Assembly (NCBI RefSeq): GCF_900099835.1 | Contig: NZ_FNKP01000002.1 | Span: 434,001-498,000, forward strand | DNA length: 64,000 bases | Direction: 5' to 3' | From: Paraburkholderia fungorum | Lineage (GTDB): Bacteria; Pseudomonadota; Gammaproteobacteria; Burkholderiales; Burkholderiaceae | Made by a program: the position numbers and the translations under genes | Notes under the pieces: model-generated | Seen by the model: the letters and a program-made list of their open reading frames with translations, nothing else | Database searches by the model: none | What the model was told of the DNA's origin: nothing | Shown: positions 12,001 through 16,478 of the stretch, one piece after another | Layout of the letters: every line of letters begins with the position of its first letter | Numbering within the stretch: position 1 is the stretch's first letter

Positions 12001-13171
12001 GCTGCGCGTCGCCGAGAATCGCCAGCAGGCGCTCGAATTGTTGCGGCTGGGTCGGCTCCGGCGGATACACCGGCACGGCGGCGATGCCCGCATGCAGACA
12101 GCCGAGGAACGCGACCGCATAGTCGAGGCCCGACGGCAGCAACAGCATCGCGCGATCGCCGGGCGATGCCTGCGTGAGCAGTGTGGCGGCGAGTTGCCGC
12201 GCGCGTGCGTCGAGTTCGCGATAGGTGAGCGTGCGTTCGTCGCGTTCGCCATCGGCGAGGAAGCGAATCGCGATCTGGTCGGGTTGATGCGCGAGATGAA
12301 CGGCAAGCGCATCGAGCAGCGTGACCGGTGTTCTGGGAACTGATGCGGCTTGCGCTGCTTCCACCGCTTCCTTCATCGCGCCCGGATTGCGCCGCAGGAA
12401 CGGACACGCGCCGAAATTCGGTGTCTCGTCGTCGGGCAGGAAGTACTGCTTCCACTCGCGGTTTTCCGCGTCGCCGAAATAACCGAGGTCCGCGTGCGGC
12501 GGCACTTCATCCCAGATGTTCAGCCGGCGCCGCACTTCGGAGCGCGCCTGCGTGCTGATCGCGCGGTTCGTCACCTTGTCGACGAACACGGCGCGCGGCT
12601 GGAACAGCAGCACCATGCCGGGCCCGAGGTTGCGGCTGTGACGCGTACCGAACGACGGGCACGCGCACACCACGAACGTTTCCAGTCCCGCGAAAGAAAA
12701 CTCCCAGTCCGGGTGCGAAGGATCGAGTTGCTGTCCCACCTTCGGATCGGGATCGCGGTCGTGCAGATACTGCAGCGTTTGCCAGAACGCATCGTGATAC
12801 GCGGCGTGCGCCAACGGCTCCTCGTCCGGCTCGAAGAAAATCGCGATGTTGTTCTTCTCGTATTGCGGCAACTGCGCGAGTTCCGCGAAGCTGGCCATCG
12901 TGTCCGGCAGCGAAGAAATGTCCTTGCCGTCGATCCACGAATAGAACATCTCGCCGCGCTTCTCCGCCTGGGTGCCGAAGAAACATGGATAGCCCGGGTC
13001 CATCACGTCGGCGCGCAGGCGCTCGTACGATGCGGGCAGCCAGTCGGGCAACGGGCGATTGAACGTGTTCGCGCCGACCTGGCGGCCGAGAATGATGCGG
13101 GATTGCCAGTCGGATACGTCGATCGCGTCGCCGTCCAGATTCGGGCTAACAGATTCCTTTTCAGGCTGCAT
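1..13171 (-). CDS. NRPS with N-terminal YqcI/YcgG haem N-hydroxylase and FAAL (partial)
   Basis: The reading frame is open from an ATG at 13171 (GGAG seven bases upstream) to the window edge, giving at least 4390 residues with the C-terminus missing. Approximate domains are: YqcI/YcgG family 1-270 (YPCFFGT, FQPR, EWKQYFL and a closing CPF); fatty acyl-AMP ligase 285-870 (QYTSGSTSTAKG); ACP 885-930 (LGGDSL); C 973-1403 (HHIVADAW); A1 1440-1930; T1 1957-2007 (VGGDSI); E 2033-2497 (HHLAVDG, GWFT, FNYLG); C2 2523-2957 (HHALLDGW); A2 2973-3477; T2 3497-3557; C3 3583-4053 (HHAQLDGW); A3 from 4070, cut just after GPTEST. Pocket residues read D-I-L-Q-L-G-M-I-W for A2, the glycine code, and D-L-S-K-L-G-H-V-G for A3, close to aspartate. 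A1 reads D-V-H-R-I-V-L-V-A, which I cannot assign. The E domain implies a D residue at position 1. The fusion partner suggests N-hydroxylated arginine chemistry for a lipopeptide siderophore. Module identities are clear; the product is inferred. Confidence 0.93.
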   Translation of the reverse strand, partial: MQPEKESVSPNLDGDAIDVSDWQSRIILGRQVGANTFNRPLPDWLPASYERLRADVMDPGYPCFFGTQAEKRGEMFYSWIDGKDISSLPDTMASFAELAQLPQYEKNNIAIFFEPDEEPLAHAAYHDAFWQTLQYLHDRDPDPKVGQQLDPSHPDWEFSFAGLETFVVCACPSFGTRHSRNLGPGMVLLFQPRAVFVDKVTNRAISTQARSEVRRRLNIWDEVPPHADLGYFGDAENREWKQYFLPDDETPNFGACPFLRRNPGAMKEAVEAAQAASVPRTPVTLLDALAVHLAHQPDQIAIRFLADGERDERTLTYRELDARARQLAATLLTQASPGDRAMLLLPSGLDYAVAFLGCLHAGIAAVPVYPPEPTQPQQFERLLAILGDAQPRLLLTDLAHAGAVNALATEHSEGVHETAVPITLPVDATTTDDALAIALNAPVSIDGSTIAFLQYTSGSTSTAKGVMVSHANLVANERAISSAMAFTSADTMVSWLPLFHDMGLIGGLLAPLFGGFPLVLLSPQHFLEAPARWLKAIANYRGTVSGGPNFAYQLCADRVRSGQLDGIKLDSWRVAFCGAEPIRAETLMQFAAQFGMHDFNANALFPCYGLAEATLLVSGAEPGHGMKVRHVAPQALSEGALKASGDGVALVSCGRVPDAHSVLIVDPATQAQLADEQIGEIWVNGPSVANGYWRNEEASAETFVTSDTDNAGAQHWLRTGDLGCVVDGELFVTGRVKDLIIVRGQNYYPQDIEATLTQKVDKVRKGRIIAFAANEQGVEGIGIAAEVSRAVAKADPAELFAQINRAVAQAHGEPVSVIVLLAPGDLPRTSSGKLRRSACATAWRDGALPTVAVYRRASDTSGNALARAPYRAPQSAVEQALVEQWEAVFDHAPLGIDDDFFDLGGDSLKAARLAARVGETFSVTMPPRIVFEARTVALQAEWVTAMQHAGRAVIAPLVAEPAATSSTLASAQRDGTPHPLSPAQEALYFEWKLDPASTAYHVSGALRARGPLDVARLHQALAEVCASHDALRVRFDERDGVPYQQAIDAPRFDWHVTDVSSFDAASREAHLQDQLIAIAHAPFDLHHGALLRATLVRVAADEHVLQLTMHHIVADAWSFALIIESLFQRYENRVVSGDAQPCAYFTSVEHERRALSAARIDEQLTYWRAQLGSQHTDIMLSGARRDAPRDSAGARVTRRLPADLVARIGTLARSHGLTLPMTLMAAFAALLYRYGGQTDIRIGVPLNNRRDASAERAIGYFVNTVVVRVALAGALPFASLLRTTRDALLDAQAHQDVPFHRVVAALQPQRDNGRTPLFQVAFNFDQVDWKQVLRSSTLQLQRVEHGAEATPFDLALNLSRDDDGVQLAFEYPVELFDGDTVEQFADAYLAIVAQAAEDASSNVRDFVLQPSTSAAAVLQMQPKRATQQAAQTSLTAQFTRTANIHPDRIALECDAQQLSYGELDRWSDRIAQRLLDAGVRGDECVGLCVERSPGMIAALLGIWKAGAAFVPLDPVYPAERLRYMLDDACVRVVVSDTVNLETLADVFDARTSLDIQLDIHQATATITQSPQSTQRHVTTPHPDQLAYTIYTSGSTGLPKGVAVSHRALALHLADFIDNYAITEHDCQLQSSTINFDVALHEMLPALLMGGRVVMRGPQAWDLATLSQRLINSRVTFARMPTAYWQQWLQSPPARASLAALRQITVGGEALPGDALARWNSGPLRAIHVDNLYGPTETTVACLHRRTSADDAQQPIVQIGTPFPSRTAQVVDVDGNAVPVGGIGELCIGGDTLARGYVGQAALTAERFVPDPDGSPGARCYRSGDLCRRRADGGFDFLGRIDRQIKLRGFRIEPGEIEAMLRQCDGVRDAAVEARSKDGHLRLVGYVAGAASLDLRALRDTLEARLPSHMVPAVLMQLDTLPLMLNGKIDRAALPEPVESAKHAEASVREPRNRHEADLLDIWRAVLGTQAIGVDDNFFAVGGDSILSLQVVSRAAQRGMHFTLKQFYAQPVISRLAQLPFTITAGDADQAMPSERHEPLPLTPIQTWFFERFPEGESHWNQTVALRVQGEFDPALLKQALHAVVAAHDALRLKFVRSPGGWWQQVQPRESMPSATTFLEVVDFDGTADSPQWPERLLAIGTSLQQSLDIETGKLLNATYVRLQNEGRLLLTIHHLAVDGMSWRVLLESFQLAYEQLAQQQAVELPGGLPWSAWVQHQQDAADETSLEAEFDAWHALLAGSYSHENAAHADLEAAQIVQGSSTAKASAREERPTVGTSQTQTLKLSADLTGKLLRDAPAAARATTETLLLAALTSSLNRWSGARGALLSLEGHGRDAERDLNGTANGAQAALDTSRTVGWFTTRYPAWFDLRGGDPLVAATRTLRAIPLRGAHWHRVRERFANSLPAPQISFNYLGRFDQSLPQTGSLAGRLSFALDDNLGAAVAAHTPLDYALDINAWISNGRLTATLRYDPAHISSGVAESLASGFETQLAALIDRCISGDMPLDASDFPLAQLDQPALDALNLERANVQDLYPATPLQKGLLFHALMDGGHGLYVNQLRLTLEGPLDHAALAAAWRNAVARHDILRTSFVVPPAADPLQLVQRRVELPFVEYDWSALEPADYERDLQAWCDADRRQGFDPARAPLLRFALFTRADGQHDLVRTLHHALLDGWSSAQLLGEIADDYVARVAGETPPQPEAIQYRRYVEWLSAQTPPRDWWLTQLERHPEPATLLQHEARAAQEHGAALTHTQHLGEPLVNRLRDAAQRHRVTVNTLVQAAWALVLARRGNRRHVAFGTTVAGRPAQLDGAQRMVGLFINSLPAWIEVPAAQRVSAWLSSVHAAQGERHQAEHTSLADLQQWTGKSGDALFDSLLVFENYPVDAALRGRFGRVGVSHVESVERTHYPLTLLVSNDAQGRVVWLADGARVAQPLLLQLAAAWRDVLAALSAADADDQAVGNLMPNRDAAAAEASHEVLRRVAGHRFVPIGARLAAQAARKPAAHALGCEGKTLSYAALDAWSNRIGRRLKALGARAEQRIGLCVERSVEMVAGLYGIAKTGAAYVPLDPHHPPQRLQRILDDAGVDLIVTDDASAARLAACFAGRTLVRVNDVHGEAAHGWSQPIDPQQAAYVIYTSGSTGEPKGVCVTHASLDRLLASVAARIDFSDTDVWLSVTTLSFDIAGLELHLPLTRGARVELASRETVLDGARLLRLIGQSGATVMQATPAGWRMLLDSETRAGVALSGPLQALCGGEALPADLASALLERGVTLSNMYGPTETTIWSSMATVAADQPVTLGVALHDTTLRVLDQDGLPTAAGAVGELCIGGDNLARGYHGRASLTAASFVPDPFGAPGSRLYRTGDLSRKRADGGLDYLGRLDQQLKLRGHRIEPAEIETALRALDGVRDAAVVLRHDDGAARLVAYLVSDTALDDGHTPWRSALAERLPAALIPSAWVVLDALPLTPSGKIDRRNLPAPAVDTAATAIVAPRNELEAQLLAIWRTLLPSATLGVTTDFFAAGGDSIVSLRMVGAALEAGFDLTPRQVFQNPTVEQLARVAQLAAPETNSRTAAAADIAIDVTLADSLQLSAAERAGLQDLCVATPLQQGLLSLAQRSTRDPYYLQRVFELKGPFSPDAFAAAWRAVVARHPALRTDFRWDGLDTPLQLVRQHVEIEIRSLDWSHLTDGEARDALASQWRDAQSQGFDFADAAHAQLLLIERHAGCRWFVWRFHHAQLDGWSIGLVLRDVLQAYDRALSGTTAEIDVTAPPAPAFAHYVRWLEQKSGAANNDDTAQKWRDLLTDWSRTPLPLAAAEHATSALPEHAQTSEQIEHTVRLPRALTAQADRFARACGVTLNTLLQGAWAWLLSRHANRRDVSFGVTVSGRGDGWPNAGETVGLFINTLPLTVQLPPSASVRTWLNALQTRNLALQELAQTPLAQLQREITGAANEPLFDSIFVFENYPLDAALRAPLVQGLAIERLATGIEGHSHDGRNHFPLSLIAVPGDELILTLAAQSARFDSTTVQRLLAQLQQTLGEFIVDPERALGVLHVRGEAHPAMSFDNDGFAPSAWNGGMLARIAQHARSQPTAIALHDESGTLDWATLWQRSGSLAARLVASGVRIETVVAVVLPRRADLIVAMLAIWRAGGVYLPLDPLAPAERLHWQIRDAQAQCVIADNKADHAWRPDDIALVEPSDMWETASASAGHDVSATAHADLAAYLIYTSGSTGTPKGVLVSHRSLAAYTEALLARLPGGIRSAVYLSTPAADLGHSTLMAALYSGWTLQLIDEQRAFDADRYADWCRANPADLLKIAPSHLEGLLNAADPASVIPRKALLLGGETSAVALLERVGQLHAGCAIIGHYGPTESTVGVMTSERDASGRLPLGHALDH

Positions 13172-13200
13172 CAGATGCTCCAGATGTGCGTGTGCTAACG

Positions 13201-13268
13201 CCGGCTCGTCGTGTGCGAGCCGGACGGTTGATCCGGTAGGGCAGAAGCCCGAGGACCGCGCCTCGGGC
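13201..13268. other. Two tandem intercistronic hairpins
   Basis: The 156-base gap between the NRPS start and the SznF-like gene holds two perfect inverted repeats. CCGGCTCG at 13201-13208 pairs with CGAGCCGG at 13216-13223 across a 7-base loop. GCCCGAGG at 13247-13254 pairs with CCTCGGGC at 13261-13268 across a 6-base loop. Neither is followed by a T-run on the operon strand, so they look more like mRNA processing or stability elements than terminators. Confidence 0.6.
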
Positions 13269-13327
13269 AAGGGAGTGAATGGGTGCGTCGCGACGCGGCG
13301 GCACCCGTGACGCGCGGGCGGCGCGCG

Positions 13328-14785
13328 TCAGGTCGTGACGGCGCTCGCCCGAGAGGCGTCGGCAGCGGCCGTGGCCGGCGGCGCGGTGAGTTCCGCGATC
13401 CAGTCATCGGGGATGATCGGCTGGTGATACGTGCACGAATCGGATTCGACGGTGGAGCCGTGCAGGCGGCCGTCCGGGATCAGCACCATGTCGCCGGGAT
13501 GCATCTGCAGCTTCATGCCGAGGTTGCCCCAGAACAGCATGTCGCCGCTTTCGATCACGACCAGCCGGTGCTCGTTATGCACGTGCGTGGTCGAGCAGAG
13601 TTCATGCGGCTCGATAAACGTATCGCGGTCGATATCCGGGAAATCGATTTCGATCTTGTCGTAGATGCGCCGCGCGTACTCGCAGTACGTTTCGATCGAC
13701 GACAGCCAGTCCAGTTGTTCGCCGAGATCCCAGCGTGCGCGCTGCGCCAGCAATTGCGCCGCCGCCACGCCTTGCGCGAATTGATGCAGCGCGGCTTCGC
13801 CGTGTTGGGTGGCGAGGGTGTCGATGGTGCGGTCGAAACGCGCTTGCAGATTCGCGCGCAAGTCGTTCATGTTCGCACCGGCGGCCGCGCCCGGTGCGAT
13901 GTGCGCGCAGGCCTTGAGCAGCGCACCGCCGAACGCGAGATGCTCCGCCTCGGCGACGAACGCCGCGCCCGCGAGGGCGAACGCACGATCGGGCCGCGAG
14001 CCGAGCGCGTAGAGCAGATTGCAGCGCGCGAGCGTGGTCGGCAGATAGAACTGCCAGTACGAATGCGTTTGACGCGTGACGCCGCACATCGCCGCGATGC
14101 GCGCGAAGGTGGCGTCGTCCGGCAGCCTGCTCGACAGGCTCGGGCGAAGCTCTGGATCGAGCCAGTCGAAATAGCAGGAACCGGCGGCGCGCGCGAGTGC
14201 AGTGCGGCGCGACGGCAGCGTCGCCCAACGCTGAATCACGATGAAGCGCAAACCTTCTTCGAGAAAATCGCGCTCCAGCAATCTGTCGAAACGCAGGTTC
14301 CAGAATTGCATTTCGTCGTCGATCGTCGTGCTCAGGCGCGTGCTGAGCGTTTCGCGCGATTCGCCGGGCTGCGCCTCGTCGCCGAGATAATCGAATGCGT
14401 AGGCTTCGAGGTAAGGGCGAATCTGCGCGCCGATGATCCGCTGTTTATCGACATAAAACGCGCTGAACCGCTGTTGCTGGTCGGCCGCGAGACCTGGCGC
14501 GCGGCAGATGTCGAGTTCGTTGATCGTCAGCAGTGTGCGGTTGGTCGCGAGCGACGGCAGGCGGCTCACGTTGTCAGCGCGCACCGGCTTCTGATATTGC
14601 AGAAAAGTGAAATCTTCGGGCCGCAGCGGGCGGCGATAGAAATCGTCGTCCAGCACCAGTTCGTCGACGGATGCGCTGCGAAACGGCTCGCACGCGGCGA
14701 ATTCGCGCAGCAGCGAGCGGAAGGTTTCGCGCTGCGGTAACTGCGCGGCGAAATCGAACAACGGAGGTAAGGCGGTCGGGTTCAT
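13328..14785 (-). CDS. SznF-like helical domain plus cupin metalloenzyme, candidate N-N bond forming
   Basis: A 485-residue protein, close to the 471 residues of streptozotocin SznF. Residues 1-380 are mostly helical. From about 395 a cupin follows with an HxH pair (H401, H403) and H442 in a GRLHG motif. The spacing of 2 and 39 residues is the same as the SznF cupin iron ligands as I recall them (H407, H409, H448), where the cupin rearranges an N-hydroxylated guanidine into an N-nitroso group. I could not place the seven diiron ligands of the SznF HDO domain in the helical part; only E279 and E281 stand out. The gene sits between the thioesterase and the NRPS in one operon, and GGAG eight bases upstream supports the start. 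With the YqcI/YcgG domain next door, a role in making a diazeniumdiolate amino acid such as graminine from arginine is likely. Family assignment is by motif and length only. Confidence 0.6.
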   Translation of the reverse strand: MNPTALPPLFDFAAQLPQRETFRSLLREFAACEPFRSASVDELVLDDDFYRRPLRPEDFTFLQYQKPVRADNVSRLPSLATNRTLLTINELDICRAPGLAADQQQRFSAFYVDKQRIIGAQIRPYLEAYAFDYLGDEAQPGESRETLSTRLSTTIDDEMQFWNLRFDRLLERDFLEEGLRFIVIQRWATLPSRRTALARAAGSCYFDWLDPELRPSLSSRLPDDATFARIAAMCGVTRQTHSYWQFYLPTTLARCNLLYALGSRPDRAFALAGAAFVAEAEHLAFGGALLKACAHIAPGAAAGANMNDLRANLQARFDRTIDTLATQHGEAALHQFAQGVAAAQLLAQRARWDLGEQLDWLSSIETYCEYARRIYDKIEIDFPDIDRDTFIEPHELCSTTHVHNEHRLVVIESGDMLFWGNLGMKLQMHPGDMVLIPDGRLHGSTVESDSCTYHQPIIPDDWIAELTAPPATAAADASRASAVTT

Positions 14786-14860
14786 GGGAAGCGACTCCAG
14801 TGAATAGGGCAGGTTATGCAGTAATGGATGCCCGGCGCGGTGCGCGCGAGCCCGGCCGCA

Positions 14861-15625
14861 TCAGCCGATGGGTTGTATCTCGGCGGGTGTCTGCTGCGAC
14901 AACGTTTGGCGCAATGAAGCAGCAAGACTGTCGATCACTTCGCCGCGATGGCTGTCGATAAAGAAATGGCCGCCGTCGAAAGTCGAGCGTGAGAAGCGGC
15001 CGCGACTTTCGCTTCGCCACGCATCGAGCGTGGCAGGGTCTTGCGTGACGTCGTCGCGACTGCCGCCGAACGCATGCAGCGCGCAATCGAGCGGACGCCG
15101 CGTGCCGGCGCGCGGCGCACGCCACGTGCCATACAGATGAAAGTCGTTGCGCACGATCGGCACGATCAGTTCGACGAATTCGCGGTTTGCCAGCAATTCC
15201 GGCGCGGTCTGGCCGAACGCCGTCAACTCGTCGAGCACGTCCTGTTCGGGACATGTCAGCCAATCCATTTCAGCCTCGTGATGCGACGGCGCAGGGCAGC
15301 CGGACACGCCTAGCCAGCGTGGTTCGATACCGAGTCGTTCACGCAACGCATGCGTCAGTTCGAGCGCCAGCAACGCGCCGAGGCTATGCCCGAACAGCGC
15401 GAACGGACGGCCAGAGTGCTGACGCAGTGCAACTTCTGCGTCGTCGGCGAGACGGTCGATTAGCGGTGCCCACTCCGGCAGCAATGCCTGATCGTGACGC
15501 ACGCCACGCCCCGGCAGATGCAACGGCGCGATGTGCAGCCAGTCCGGCGATGCCTGCGGCCAGTTTCGATAGACGGCCGCCGCCCCGCCTGCATACGGCA
15601 GGCAAAACAATGTGATCGGCTGCAT
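14861..15625 (-). CDS. Type II thioesterase of the NRPS cluster
   Basis: A 254-residue alpha/beta hydrolase of the external (type II, GrsT-like) thioesterase family, which removes stalled or wrong acyl groups from carrier proteins. The start LFCLPYAGG is typical of the family. The nucleophile elbow GHSLG lies at about residue 98, the acid is in GSRDD near 195 and the histidine in GGHFF near 225. Its ATG is 10 bases after the mbtH stop with no strong ribosome site, which suggests translational coupling. The SznF-like gene starts 75 bases further on. It is cytoplasmic and part of the siderophore operon. Confidence 0.9.
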   Translation of the reverse strand: MQPITLFCLPYAGGAAAVYRNWPQASPDWLHIAPLHLPGRGVRHDQALLPEWAPLIDRLADDAEVALRQHSGRPFALFGHSLGALLALELTHALRERLGIEPRWLGVSGCPAPSHHEAEMDWLTCPEQDVLDELTAFGQTAPELLANREFVELIVPIVRNDFHLYGTWRAPRAGTRRPLDCALHAFGGSRDDVTQDPATLDAWRSESRGRFSRSTFDGGHFFIDSHRGEVIDSLAASLRQTLSQQTPAEIQPIG

Positions 15626-15635
15626 GGAACGGGTG

Positions 15636-15884
15636 TTATTGCGCGGTGATGTCGGCAGGGGAAACGGCGGTGCGTGGCGCCTGGGCGTCCATCGCCTGAC
15701 GCAGGCTGAGCGGACGCATGTCCACCCACACTTCGTCGATATGCGCGAGGCATTCGGCTTTGCTGCCCTGCTTGCCGACGGTGTGCCAGCCCGCGGGCAG
15801 ACTCTTGTAGGTCGGCCAGATCGAGTACTGCTCTTCGTGATTCATCACCACGTCATACACGGTATTTTCGTCGCCCCAGCTCAT
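15636..15884 (-). CDS. mbtH: MbtH-like NRPS accessory protein
   Basis: An 82-residue MbtH family protein, which binds and activates NRPS adenylation domains. The family signature is intact: [14 protein letters not shown], a CL pair, then [10 protein letters not shown]. The C-terminal tail of about 20 residues is longer than in minimal MbtH proteins. GAGGAA seven bases upstream fixes the start. It is the first gene of the siderophore operon, about 170 bases downstream of the predicted promoter. Confidence 0.95.
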   Translation of the reverse strand: MSWGDENTVYDVVMNHEEQYSIWPTYKSLPAGWHTVGKQGSKAECLAHIDEVWVDMRPLSLRQAMDAQAPRTAVSPADITAQ

Positions 15885-16060
15885 AGTTTCCTCGTTAGTG
15901 ATCCAAACTATCTATGTGCAAAACATAGAAATTCAGGACGGTTGAGTTGTACACACGGAATGAGTTGCGAGTCGCGCAACGAGTCGCGCAATATTACGGA
16001 CTGCTTTCGATGCGTTGGGTGTTGGCTTGCGTTGCTACGCTGGCTGGAAGATTGATACGC

Positions 16061-16089
16061 AGAATAGGGCAAGCGTCGGTAAGCGTCAA
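16061..16089 (-). promoter_or_regulatory. Predicted sigma70-like promoter of the siderophore operon
   Basis: On the minus strand TTGACG (16089-16084) is followed after 17 bases by TATTCT (16066-16061). The first hexamer matches five of six consensus positions and the second four of six. It directly follows the Fur-like site and leaves a leader of roughly 170 bases before mbtH. An ECF-sigma promoter, common for such loci, cannot be excluded. Confidence 0.5.
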
Positions 16090-16091
16090 GG

Positions 16092-16110
16092 AATGAGAAT
16101 GATTCTTATC
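16092..16110. promoter_or_regulatory. Fur-box-like palindrome
   Basis: The site contains the inverted core AGAATGATTCT and resembles the 7-1-7 Fur consensus TGATAAT-N-ATTATCA, with 6 of 7 and 5 of 7 positions matching. It lies two bases upstream of the predicted -35 of the mbtH-NRPS operon, as expected for an iron-repressed siderophore locus. It is also about 370 bases upstream of the dehydratase on the other strand, where an iron link is less likely. Confidence 0.65.
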
Positions 16111-16232
16111 TACATTTATGTTTTTTTCTGTAACTGATGAATTGTTAGGCAATGGGTTGGGAATGGCTCTTGCGAGCCCGCCGGGACGGCCTTGCAGGTG
16201 CGCAAGCCCCGCCCGGCCTGAAACGGAGCTAA

Positions 16233-16248
16233 ATACCAGAATTGGTAT
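16233..16248. promoter_or_regulatory. Inverted repeat ATACCA-N4-TGGTAT, candidate GntR/FadR-type operator
   Basis: A perfect 6-4-6 inverted repeat about 230 bases upstream of the dehydratase start. TTGGTAT/ATACCAA half-sites resemble operators of FadR-type regulators of sugar-acid genes such as UxuR/ExuR. The FadR-type regulator encoded at 29374-30144 is a candidate binder. The link is inference. Confidence 0.35.
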
Positions 16249-16478
16249 CGATATCGCCAAAAATCTGATTGGAAAGATATCAACCCGCTCCGTACACTTC
16301 AGCATTCCCAGAAAATAAGAGACAGCCCCGTGATTCGCGTTTCAGAGCCTTGTACAGCCTGCCGCCGCACGGAACGCGCTGTCGCTATCCGCTTACTCGT
16401 CGTACCGCCGGTCGCGCCGCGCCGGTTCGGTCAAACTGGCCGGTGTTTTGACCCGGCGCGTGCATCAAGGAAATAGGC

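Noticed and set aside
13283..14740. A 485-codon plus-strand frame opposite the SznF-like gene
   Set aside because: It is a mirror frame. The minus strand has the cupin His motif, a ribosome site and operon context.
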